Shown one piece after another: positions 22,880 through 32,900 of a stretch of 64,000 bases of DNA (within the stretch, counting starts at the first letter, position 1; every line of letters starts with the position of its first letter). The stretch is taken from assembly GCF_038502225.1 (NCBI RefSeq), contig NC_091323.1, positions 29,067,345-29,131,344 on the forward strand. Reading direction: 5' to 3'. The position numbers and the translations under genes are program-made. The notes beneath the pieces are model-generated. The model did not search any database. It worked only from the letters and a program-made list of their open reading frames with translations, and had not been told where the DNA came from. The stretch comes from Cherax quadricarinatus (lineage: Eukaryota; Arthropoda; Malacostraca; Decapoda; Parastacidae).

Positions 22880-23213
22880 GAACATTAAAATGGTATAAAA
22901 TACCGACAGGTTGTTAGGTAAGACACATATGCAACAGTTAGGCATCTTTATTTCGAAACGTTTCGCCTACACAGTAGGCTTCTTCAGTCGAGTACAGAAA
23001 AGTTGATAGAAGCAGAAGAGACTTGAAGACGATGTAATCAGTCCATCACCCTTAAAGTTTTGAGGTGATGGACTGATTACATCGTCTTCAAGTCTCTTCT
23101 GCTTCTATCAACTTTTCTGTACTCGACTGAAGAAGCCTACTGTGTAGGCGAAACGTTTCGAAATAAAGATGCCTAACTGTTGCATATGTGTCTTACCTAA
23201 CAGGATGTCTCTT
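22868..23213. mobile_element. Palindromic hammerhead-bearing element with 12-bp target duplication
   Basis: AGGATGTCTCTT occurs at 22868-22879 and 23202-23213, flanking a 322-bp insert (22880-23201). The insert has a ~30-base asymmetric head containing the hairpin GGTATAAAATACC, then two ~137-bp arms that are nearly perfect inverted repeats around a short loop (about 23053-23064). Each arm carries CTGAAGA, a 6-bp stem with loop TGT, then GAAA (right arm 23127-23153; left arm, inverted, 22961-22987). Removing the insert and one duplicate reconnects the flanking LINE frame (KYKAWRRYKRHP). Confidence 0.9.
23127..23160 (+). ncRNA. Hammerhead ribozyme-like core, right arm
   Basis: CTGAAGA (consensus CUGANGA) at 23127-23133, stem II GCCTAC/GTAGGC at 23135-23140 and 23144-23149, and GAAA at 23150-23153. 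The element then reads CGTTTCG, which may form the very short stem III known in hammerheads of Penelope-like elements. A mirror-image copy lies at 22961-22987 on the minus strand. Cleavage has not been shown, and stem III with its cleavage triplet is not clear to me. Confidence 0.55.
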
Positions 23214-23592
23214 ATACCTTCGCCATGCTTTGTACTTAGCAGTAGCAGCCTCTCTACAACGAAAGCCAAACCAAGGCTGATCTGTAGGCTTTGTCACATA
23301 TTGCCGGTGAGGAATGAGTTCTTGTTGTAGATTAAGGATGTGTCCAGTGAAGGCTTTCACTTGGTTGTCAACATTCCAATCGGTGGTGGCAAGCTCAGAG
23401 CAAAGGGCTGGCCAATTACCTCTTTCCCATAGCCAGATTGTGCGTGTGGACTCCTCACCTCCTCCTGTTGGGATCTTAAGTGTCGTAAAAACAGCCTTGT
23501 GGTCAGACGATCCAACGTAGCCGAGGGGTTGACAAGTGACTATGCCTTCTGCCAGATCACTCACTACTGGGTCAAGGGAGGAGCCAGAGATG
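23202..23592 (-). pseudogene. LINE endonuclease C-terminal part and linker (upstream part of the 20860-22879 LINE)
   Basis: The minus-strand frame encodes SGSSLDPVVSDL, then GSSDHKAVFTTLKI (the SDH motif ending the apurinic-type endonuclease domain). A linker, QPWFGFRCREAATAKYKAW, follows; W-F and A-x-R-x-K-x-W residues are typical between endonuclease and RT. The N-terminal endonuclease is lacking because the sequence stops at about 23592, where LINE A copy 2 begins head-to-head. Confidence 0.8.
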
Positions 23593-24560
23593 TGACACCC
23601 GAATCTGCATGACAGTGTCTTCCATTGCAGACACTGCAAGGCTCCAGGCGGACATCAACCAAATCTTTCAGTGGGCTGCAGAAAACAATATGAAGTTCAA
23701 CGATGAGAAATTTCAATTACTCAGATATGGTAAACATGAGGAAATTAAATCTTCATCAGAGTACAAAACAAATTCTGGCCACAAAATAGAGCGAAACACC
23801 AACGTCAAAGACCTGGGAGTGATTATGTCGGAGGATCTCACCTTCAAGGACCATAACATTGTATCAATCGCATCTGCTAGAAAAATGACAGGATGGATAA
23901 TGAGAACCTTCAAAACTAGGGAGGCCAAGCCCATGATGACACTCTTCAGGTCACTTGTTCTATCTAGGCTGGAATATTGCTGCACTCTAACAGCACCTTT
24001 CAAGGCAGGTGAAATTGCCGACCTAGAAAATGTACAGAGAACTTTCACGGCGCGCATAACGGAGATAAAACACCTCAATTACTGGGAGCGCTTGAGGTTT
24101 CTAAACCTGTATTCCCTGGAACGCAGGAGGGAGAGATACATGATTATATACACCTGGAAAATCCTAGAGGGACTAGTACCGAACTTGCACACGAAAATCA
24201 CTCACTACGAAAGCAAAAGACTTGGCAGACGATGCACCATCCCCCTAATGAAAAGCAGGGGTGTCACTAGCACGTTAAGAGACCATACAATAAGTGTCAG
24301 GGGCCCGAGACTGTTCAACTGCCTCCCAGCACACATAAGGGGGATTACCAACAGACCCCTGGCAGTCTTCAAGCTGGCACTGGACAAGCACCTAAAGTCA
24401 GTTCCTGATCAGCCGGGCTGCGGCTCGTACGTTGGTTTGCGTGCAGCCAGCAGCAACAGCCTGGTTGATCAGGCGCTGATCCACCAGGAGGCCTGGTCAC
24501 AGACCGGGCCGCGGGGGCGTTGACCCCCGAAACTCTCTCCAGGTAAACTCCAGGTAAACT
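23593..24560 (+). pseudogene. LINE family A copy 2: RT fragment, 5'-truncated
   Basis: Very similar to 1690-2649. The frame 23609-24523 is open for 304 codons (MTVSSIADTARLQADIN to SQTGPRGR). It starts just after the FADD box, so catalytic residues are lost, but the RT thumb and C-terminal region are intact. It ends with the same CTCCAGGTAAACTCCAGG terminus. The near identity with copy 1 and the open frames point to recent family activity. Confidence 0.85.
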
Positions 24561-24562
24561 CC

Positions 24563-24690
24563 ATTGAAATCAACAAAGTTTCTCATGTCAAATACTGCAA
24601 GAAGGTCATCAAAGTCCCTCTGTATATGGTGTTGGTTGAGGTCACCAACAATAATGATATGTTGACTTTGACCGTGTTTTTGGATTAAAA
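24563..24690 (-). pseudogene. LINE endonuclease fragment
   Basis: The minus strand encodes HIIIVGDLNQHHIQRDFDDL and FDMRNFVDF. GDLN followed by H is the central box of an apurinic-type LINE endonuclease. Only about 40 codons are present, wedged between the LINE A 3' end and the next element. Confidence 0.6.
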
Positions 24691-25527
24691 CAGCAACTTT
24701 GCACTGTATTTTCGTATGGTATTTATTGTTGTATTCTAGTTTTCCTGGTCTCATTTTATAGAATGGAAGACATATTACAGAAATTGAGATGATTTTGACT
24801 GGTTTTGCAAAGAAAACTACCTTGAAATTGCGCTCAAAATAGCAGAAATGTTCGATTTTTACCAAAGTTCAAAAGTAAACAAATCATGATATGCGTCCAA
24901 TACACGTCAACTGGTGAGTCGAATATTCTTTCACAAGTGCGATGATAATATTTATACCATTTCTACACCAATGCAGTAGTCTGCATAACAGTAAATCTTC
25001 TATTTTTTTTTGTGAGAATAAACATTCAAAGTGGAAAGCAAAAGAATGTAAGAGGGGCAAGGGGATGTGGCTAATGAACAGAGGAAATGTTATTTTAGTG
25101 ACAGGAATGTCTTTCTTCATTCTGGACCCTATTCGGAAATTGGCATCTTTTGAAATTTGTGTGAAATTGGCAAAATTGCCAAATTCTGACCACTGTATTG
25201 GATAGTTGAAATCGGTAAATGGGTGGTTTCTTGTACTCATTCGATAGAAAAAATGGAGTTCTAGCGAAATAGTTATGATTTTTGTCGACAAGTACACCGT
25301 AATTGGACGAAAATAGGGCTCAAAGTGGGCAAAATCGCCGATGCATAAACATCGTCGAGACCTCTAACTTCACGAGAGCATAATTCCGTAAGTTTTCCAC
25401 CAAATTTCATACTTTTGTGTCATTATGATCGGGAAAAGATTCTCTATCTTTTCATAAGAATTTTTTTTTTTTAATTTGGGCGACCCTGAGAACAAGTCTC
25501 TGAGAGGGCCTGTCGACCCTGAAAGGG
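24691..25527 (+). mobile_element. Probable piggyBac-like element, non-coding 3' end
   Basis: Ends CGACCCTGAAAGGG followed by TTAA (25528-25531), the mirror image of the TTAA-CCCTTTG start at 11420. The interior is AT-rich with no frame of substance. The left end was not found. The assignment rests on the terminal CCCTTT plus TTAA only. Confidence 0.4.
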
Positions 25528-25531
25528 TTAA

Positions 25532-26522
25532 AGCTAAAGGAGCTAAATATCACGAGCACCTGACGCTCACCTACACACCTGTCAATACTAGGTGTTGTAT
25601 ACCTCATTAAACAACAGTATACCGAGGCAAACACAGGTGAGTCTTTGGCAGTAGTAATAATAATTTAGGAATGTCTTGAAAAATGATTTCTCCTCAATTC
25701 ATTAGTTATTAAATGAATAACGAGAGTGTTTTGTACGAGTGATCACACTAGGTGGTAACAGTGTTTGGCGTCTCCACCCATACGCCAAGGTTTAAGTGGC
25801 TATATTAGGCAAGTATTTTCAAGCCACGGGGAACAGCTGTATCCTCATTGATGTACTGCCCTTCACTGTGGCCTGATGTACTGCCCCTCACTGTGTGTCC
25901 TGCTGTATCAATATTGATGTTCTACCTTCCTCACTGTGTCCTGTAGCATGAATATGATGTCCACAATACTGAATTAAACGTGTATTCTGCAGCAAGTTTT
26001 TATTTAGAAATTGAGGACTTTGTAGAACTGTATCGATAGTTCTTGTAGACCTTTATCGTCTTTTGTAAAATTTTATTGTTTGTAGAACTCCATCGTTGTT
26101 GTGGAACTTTATCATTGTCAAAATATAAGGCTTGTTCAGGGTGCGTCTTGGATTACCCTCCACAGATGTAGGATGCACAATAAACCAGCAGCTTCGTGGC
26201 AAAAAAAACAAAATAGTGTTAATCTTTGCTATGTGTTAGCCACATTAGCCACCTGGTTCACCTGCTACCTTCATTTACAGGTGTAATGTTCACATCATTT
26301 ACGGATATAATGTTCACATCACGCCCAACTTGATATCAACACTAATCACATTTCAGCCATCGGAACCGCCAATTTCCTGGTTCCATGTTAACTCGGACAC
26401 TTTCCCAGGCCTATATAGCCCCCACCACCTCCCATGCTCAGCCTCCTGCCCATGCGACCCCTCATGCATGCGCTAAGCTCCTCCTCTGTTGGTTCTCTTC
26501 CATTTTTAAATACAGTTCAGAC
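25532..26522. other. No recognisable gene
   Basis: Contains short local repeats (GATGTACTGCCC...CACTGTG at about 25850-25945, TTGTAGAACT words at about 26010-26105) but no coding or element signature I can support. Confidence 0.4.
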
Positions 26523-26686
26523 CAACGTCAATACATTCATTCATTCATTAGGGATTTGCCGGTACTTCCAGCCCAGGTCTTCTCCAGGTGGTGACCCGGC
26601 GGTGGCCCCCGGGTTGGGGGTGTTGTTCACCTTCTTTCTTCTGTCTTCTCCACCCTCCGGGTGGAGGGTAACAACGTCAATACATT
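26523..26686 (-). repeat. Short retroposon with 15-bp target duplication
   Basis: CAACGTCAATACATT is exactly repeated at 26523-26537 and 26672-26686, enclosing 134 bp. The left side is a CATTCATTCATT tail, so the element reads on the minus strand with an (AATG)n tail. GC-rich body (GGCGGTGGCCCCCGGG). Family not recognised. Confidence 0.6.
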
Positions 26687-27046
26687 AAACACATATTAGG
26701 CACTATAACTTTGGAAAATTAAATAATTTCCACGAGGACTGTCTCATTTCCAGTGATGGGCACAGCTAACCGAAAAGTTAGCTTCTCTAACCGCTAATCC
26801 GCTACTAAAAAATTAGTTCCGCTAACGCTAAACCATTAATCAGCCGAAAAATATAACGGAAGCTAACACTAAACTCGAACCACTAACTTTTTCACATGAA
26901 TTCAGATTCGGTTTAGTTTTTTGGTCTTTTACTTTTAAGACTTTTAGAAGAGACCTGGAGAGCTTCCTAATAATATATAGAATGTCAAGGTCATAAGGAC
27001 AGTGTTGCAAACAGTACTCATCTTTAATACTCGAGTATAAGTACTA

Positions 27047-27276
27047 GTGTTGTAATGTAACGAAGTAAAACTACTTGAGTACTGTACTTAAGTAACTGTT
27101 TCCAGTGTTAAAAAGTACTGAAATTGCTCACTACTTTTATCTGTTATTACTTTTACTTCACTACAATCAGATAACGATATATTACTCGTTATATCATTAA
27201 TTTTTGAAAAGTAAACACCGAGAAAAGTTACTCAAGTACAGTACTCAGGTAGTTTTACTTTATTACTTTACAACAC
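27047..27276. mobile_element. Small MITE with ~50-bp inverted repeats
   Basis: GTGTTGTAATGTAACGAAG at the left pairs with the complement of the right end (CTTTATTACTTTACAACAC). The following AAAACTACTTGAGTACTGTA also pairs across. It lies inside the larger hAT-like element. Confidence 0.6.
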
Positions 27277-28098
27277 CGGGAAATGTACTCTACTTCTAAA
27301 CTGTCATAAATTGCAATACCCATGAAAATTAAGAAAATATCAAAAAAAGCTATAGTAGTAGTTTAATGCACAGGAAGTACAAATATTGGCATTCTTCGTA
27401 TCCCATGACTTGAGGACAAAATAGTCATCCAGGTGGGGCCACGGGTTGTGTGACTCCTGGCCCTCAGCCTGAGCGGCCTCTGCTTCAACCGCCGCCGCTG
27501 CAGACTCCTCAACAACATAAATAACAAAAAGGCACAATACCGTGACTGGAACGATACACAAATAACCCGCACATAAAAGAGAGAAGCTTACGACGACGTT
27601 TCGGTCCGACTTGGACCATTGACAAAGTCACACTAACAGAGGTGGAGCAGGACGGCTATATATAGGCAGGAAGAGGTGGAGGTAGTAGTAGTAGTAGTAC
27701 AAGAATTGTATAAAATACCGACAGGATGAAATGACACATGCACAACACCCGGGCATCCCCACCGTAGACGTTTCGCCATCCAGCCAGCCACTGGATGGCG
27801 AAACGTCCACAACAAAGACAACCAGACGCCGCACATGTGTCTTAATTTCATCAGTAGTTGTAGTAGAAGAAGAAGAGGTAGTGGTAGTGGTAGAAGTGGG
27901 AAATAAGGAAGACGAGCCAGTCAAATACAAAGGAAGGGGAGCACTGCAAGAGAGCTAGATACCCACAGAGGGAGAGCAAGCGCACAGAGGTGCGTGAAAG
28001 GGGAAGTGGTGAAATAAAATAAATGAAGAAGGAACAGAAACACGAGACAGGAGAGAGAAAGACAACCCAGAGGAGAAAAGGAGAGAGGAAAGGGGAAG

Positions 28099-28140
28099 AG
28101 GAAGAAGAAAAAGAAGAAGAAGAAGAAGAAGAAGAAGAAA
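28099..28140. repeat. (GAA)n microsatellite, left arm of PLE composite
   Basis: GAAGAAGAAG run, the inverted counterpart of the longer (TTC)n at 28579-28690. Confidence 0.9.
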
Positions 28141-28147
28141 TGAGGAT

Positions 28148-28450
28148 TCAGGTTAAGTCACGGGTGTTCTGAAGTTTGGAGCATTTTACAATGTAGTGGG
28201 AGAGGAAGGCATCTACAGAGACGAAGCCAGGGCTAAGGTTCATACAAGGAAAGTTGTGTGTTAGAGAGGATTCAACTAAACGGCGACTGTTCGAGTTGGA
28301 AGTAGGGAAGACAGTTTTAGCAGAAGACCAGTCAATAGGATGGCTATGATCTCTGACGTGACAGAAAAGAGCATTGTTAGTGTCGGCAAGCCTAACACTA
28401 TTTTTGTGCTCCCTAAGTCTGTCAGAAAGAGATCGACCAGTTTCTCCGCA
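28148..28450 (-). pseudogene. Penelope-like element GIY-YIG endonuclease domain, partial
   Basis: Minus-strand open frame of 100 codons with no start codon, ending at TGA 28148-28150. It begins CGETGRSLSDRLREHKNSV, the G-x-T-x-R-x-L-x-x-R-x-x-E-H pattern of PLE GIY-YIG nucleases (Arg about residue 11, Glu-His at 14-15). FCHVRDHSHPIDW, SSAKTVFPTSNSNSR and KCSKLQNTRDLT follow. The GIY and YIG strands proper and the reverse transcriptase are absent. In PLEs this nuclease makes the target nick used for reverse transcription. The frame is undamaged, but the protein is a C-terminal fragment. Related tails occur at 15143-15322 and 44838-44956. Confidence 0.85.
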
Positions 28451-28578
28451 CGCTTGCTCTCCCTCTGTGGGTTTCTAGCTCTCTTGCAGTGCTCCCCTTC
28501 CTTTGTATTTGACTGGCTCGTCTTCCTTATTGTAAAATGCTCCAAACTTCAGAACACCCGTGACTTAACCTGAATCCT

Positions 28579-28690
28579 CATTTCTTCTTCTTCTTCTTCT
28601 TCTTCTTCTTCTTCTTCTTCTTCTTCTTCTTCTTCTTCTTCTTCTTCTTCTTCTTCTTCTTCTTCTTCTTCTTCTTCTTTTTCTTCTTCC
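28579..28690. repeat. (TTC)n microsatellite, right arm of PLE composite
   Basis: About 100 bp of TTC repeats lie in the 3' untranslated pyrimidine tract of the PLE. It is longer than its left-arm partner, so the arms have expanded independently. Confidence 0.95.
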
Positions 28691-29096
28691 TCTTCCCCTT
28701 TCCTCTCTCCTTTTCTCCTCTGGGTTGTCTTTCTCTCTCCTGTCTCGTGTTTCTGTTCCTTCTTCATTTATTTTATTTCACCACTTCCCCTTTCACGCAC
28801 CTCGGGGCGCTTGCTCTCCCTCTGTGGGTTTCTAGCTCTCTTGCAGTGCTCCCCTTCCTTTGTATTTGACTGGCTCGTCTTCCTTATTTCCCTCTTCTAC
28901 CACTACCACTACTACTACCTCTTCTTCTTCTACTACAACTACTGATGAAATTAAGACACATGTGCGGCGTCTGGTTGTCTTTGTTGTGGACGTTTCGCCA
29001 TCCAGTGGCTGGCTGGATGGCGAAACGTCTACGGTGGGGATGCCCGGGTGTTGTGCATGTGTCATTTCATCCTGTCGGTATTTTATACAATTCTTG

Positions 29097-29159
<63 letters not shown>
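29097..29159. repeat. (TAC)n microsatellite
   Basis: About 20 TAC units. The inverted left-arm counterpart at about 27680-27699 has only about six, again showing independent expansion. Confidence 0.95.
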
Positions 29160-29582
29160 CTCCACCTCTTCCTGCCTGTATATAGCCGTCCTGCTCCACC
29201 TCTGTTAGTGTGACTTTGTCAATGGTCCAAGTCGGACCGAAACGTCGTCGTAAGCTTCTCTCTTTTATGTGCGGGTTATTTGTGTATCCTCAACAACATC
29301 CTCAGGCGGAAGAGAAACGTCTCTCCTGTTCATAATGAAAAGTGACCACGCACCCCGGTGATCGCTGACACTGTAAGATTATAACAATGCTGCTTCTGCT
29401 GCTGTGTTGACAAGTCACTTTTACACGTAGTCAGCCAATAGTGTGCCTGACTGACTGTTGGGGAAACGCCCACAACAGACAGGAACAAACACGTGCGCCG
29501 TTGCCTTCCGCCGAACAAAAAGTTAGTTCTGCTCATTAGCGGTTAGCGGATTAGCGGAACTGTGCCCAGCACTGCTGATTTC

Positions 29583-29770
29583 TAGTGTTCCCCAGGATGT
29601 CTCTCACACCCAGATACCTACTTACTGCTAGCTGAACAGGGACAGCAGGTGTATGGAAATATGCCCAATGATTACACTCGTGCCGGGGATCGAAAAACGG
29701 ACAATTAGTAGTAGGTGATGTCAGTTAACAGAACCACAGGACCACCAATCACGCAGAATGTCACATGGAA
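29583..29770 (-). repeat. tRNA-SINE fragment
   Basis: CCCAGGATGTCTCTCACACC, CAGATACCTACTTACTGCTA and GCCGGGGATCGAAAAACGG parallel the SINE at 61545-61852, with a degraded B box. Confidence 0.6.
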
Positions 29771-29905
29771 AATGATGATTGAAATTTATGGCTGAATGTT
29801 CGCAATATCACTTTTATAAAAGTGAATAAATAATTTAATAGTCATACGAAATACAAGGTAGACTGTGGTATACGAGTAGGTATACCAGGCACAATACCTG
29901 AGGTT

Positions 29906-32900
29906 CTTGTATGATGACAGGGTGAGGTGGAGGTTGAATGTTGACAGGGTGAGGTGGAGGTTGTATGATGACAGGGTGGGGTGGAGGTTGTATGATGACA
30001 GGGTGAGGTGGAGGTTGTATGATGACAGGGTGAGGCGGAGGTTGTATGATGACAGGGTGGGGTGGAGGTCGTATGATGACAGAGTGAGGTGGAGGTTGTA
30101 TGATGACAGAGTGAGGTGGAGGTTGTATGATGACAGGGTGAGGTGGAGGTTGTATGATGACAGAGTGAGGTTGAGGTTGTATGATGACAGGGTGGGGTGG
30201 GGGTTGTATGATGACAGGGTGGGGTGGAGGTTGTATGATGACAGGGTGAGGTGGAGGTTGTATGATGACAGGGTGAGGTGGAGGTTGTATGATGACAGGG
30301 TGGGGTGGAGGTTGTATGATGACAGGGTGAGGTGGAGGTTGTATGATGACAGGGTGAGGTGGAGGTTGTATGATGACAGGGTGAGGTGGAGGTTGTATGA
30401 TGACAGGGTGAGGCGGAGGTTGTATGATGACAGGGTGAGGTGGAGGTTGTATGATGACAGGGTGGGGTGGAGGTTGTATGATGACAGGGTGAGGTGGAGG
30501 TTGTATGATGACAGGGTGAGGTGGAGGTTGTATGATGACAGGGTGGGGTGGAGGTTGTATGATGACAGGGTGAGGTGGAGGTTGTATGATGACAGGGTGA
30601 GGTGGAGGTTGTATGATGACAGTGTGAGGTATGGAGGTTGTATGATGACAGGGTGGGTGGAGGTTGTATGATGACAGGGTGAGGTGGAGGTTGTATGATG
30701 ACAGGGTGAGGTGGAGGTTGTATGATGACAGGGTGGGGTGGAGGTTGTATGATGACAGGGTGAGGTGGAGGTTGTATGATGACAGGGTGAGGCGGAGGTT
30801 GTATGATGACAGGGTGAGGTGGAGGTTGTATGATGACAGGGTGAGGTGGAGGTTGTATGATGACAGGGTGAGGTGGTTGTATGATGACAGGGTGAGGTGG
30901 AGGTTGTATGATGACAGGGTGAGGTGGAGGTTGTATGATGACAGGGTGAGGTGGAGGTTGTATGATGACAGGGTTAGGTGGAGGTTGCATGATGAGGTTG
31001 TAGGGTGAGGTGGAGGTTGTATGATGACAGGGTGAGGTGGAGGTTGTATGATGACAGGGTGAGGTGGAGGTTGTATGATGACAGGGTGAGGTGGAGGTTG
31101 TATGATGACAGGGTGAGGTGGAGGTTGTATGATGACAGGGTGAGGTGGAGGTTGCATGATGACAGGGTGAGGTGGAGGTTGTATGATGGCAGGGTGAGGT
31201 GGAGGTTGTATGATGACAGGGTGAGGTGGAGGTTGTATGGTGACAGGGTGAGATGGAGGTTGTATGATGACAGGTGAGGTGGAGGTTGTATGATGACAGT
31301 GAGGTGGAGGTTGTATGATGACAGGGTGAGGTGGAGGTTGTATGATGACAGGGAGGTGGGGTGGAGGTTGTATGATGACAGGGTGGTGGAGGTGGAGGTT
31401 GTATGATGACAGGGTGGGGTGGAGGTTGTATGAGGGTGAGGTGTAGGTTGTACGATGACAGGGTGGGGTGGAGGTTGTATGATGACAGGGTGAGGTGGAA
31501 GTTGTATGATAGTGAGGTGGAGGTTGTATGATGACAGGGTGGGGTGGAGGTTGTATGATGACAGGGTGAGGTGGAGGTTGTATGATGACAGGGTGAGGTG
31601 GAGGTTGTATGATGACAGGGTGAGGTGGAGGTTGTATGATGACAGGGTGAGGTGGAGGTTGTATGATGACAGGGTGAGGTGGAGGTTGCATGATGACAGG
31701 GTGAGGTGGAGGTTGTATGATGACAGGGTGAGGTGGAGGTTGTATGATGACAGGGTGAGATGGAGGTTGTATGATGACAGGGTGAGGTGGAGGTTGTATG
31801 ATGACAGGGTGAGGTGGAGGTTGTATGATGACAGGGTGAGGTGGAGGTTGTATGATGACAGGGTGAGGTGGAGGTTGTATGATGACAGGGTGAGGTGGAG
31901 GTTGTATGATGACAGGGTGAGGTGGAGGTTGTATGATGACAGGGTGATGATGACAGGGTGGAGGTTGTATGATAACAGGGTGAGGTGGAGGTTGTATGAT
32001 GACAGGTGAGGTGGTGGTTGTTTGATGACAGGGTGAGGTGGAGGTTGTATGATGACAGGGTGAGGTGGAGGTTGTATGATGACAGGGTGAGGTGGAGGTT
32101 GTATGATGACAGGGTGAGGTGGAGGTTGTATGATGACAGGGTGGGGTGGAGGTTGTATGATGACAGGGTGAGGTGGAGGTTGTATGATAGTGAGGTGGAG
32201 GTTGTATGATGACAGGGTGAGGTGGAGGTTGTATGATGACAGGGTGAGGTGGAGGTTGTATGATGACAGGGTGGGGTGGAGGTTGTATGATGACAGGGTG
32301 AGGTGGAGGTTGTATGATGACAGGGTGAGGTGGAGGTTGTATGATGACAGGGTGAGGTGGAGGTTGTATGATGACAGGGTGAGGTGGAGGTTGTATGATG
32401 ACAGGGTGAGGTGGAGGTTGTATGATGACAGGGTGAGGTGGAGGTTGTATGATGACAGGGTGAGGTGGAGGTTGTATGATGACAGGGTGAGATGGAGGTT
32501 GTATGATGACAGGGTGAGGTGGAGGTTGATGACAGGGTGATGGTGGATGATGATGACAGGGTGAGGTGGTTGTATGATGACAGGGTGAGGTGGAGGTTGT
32601 ATGATGACAGGGTGAGGTGGAGGTTGTATGATAGGGTGGGGTGGAGGTTGTATGATGACAGGGTGAGGTGGAGGTTGTATGATGACAGGGTGAGGTGGAG
32701 GTTGTATGATGACAGGGTGAGGTGGAGGTTGTATGATGACAGGGTGAGGTGGAGGTTGTATGATGACAGGGTGAGGTGGAGGTTGTATGATGACAGGGTG
32801 AGGTGGAGGTTGTATGATGACAGGGTGAGGTGGAGGTTGTATGATGACAGGGTGAGGTGGAGGTTGTATGATGACAGGGTGAGGTGGAGGTTGTATGATG

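Larger units (their letters stand above)
27506..29299 (-). mobile_element. Inverted Penelope-like composite with 13-bp target duplication
   Basis: TCCTCAACAACAT is exactly repeated at 27506-27518 and 29287-29299. The 1768-bp insert starts AAATAACAAAAAGGCACAAT and ends TGCGGGTTATTTGTGTA. Its left (27557-28205) and right (28515-29286) parts are long inverted repeats: hammerhead-like terminal motif, TAG/TAC repeats, a nested inverted GAAACG element (27708-27860 and 28935-29095), and a pyrimidine/purine tract. The unpaired middle carries the GIY-YIG frame. PLEs are known for inverted or tandem terminal repeats and hammerhead motifs. Confidence 0.85.
26751..29574. mobile_element. hAT-like element carrying a PLE insertion
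   Basis: Left end CAGTGATGGGCACAG and right end CTGTGCCCAGCACTG are inverted repeats of the hAT type. The adjacent 8-mers, CTCATTTC (26743-26750) and CTGATTTC (29575-29582), match at 7 of 8 positions, as expected for an aged hAT duplication. Subterminal AACCGCTAATCCGCT recurs inverted near the right end. No transposase was found; it is non-autonomous. Confidence 0.7.
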
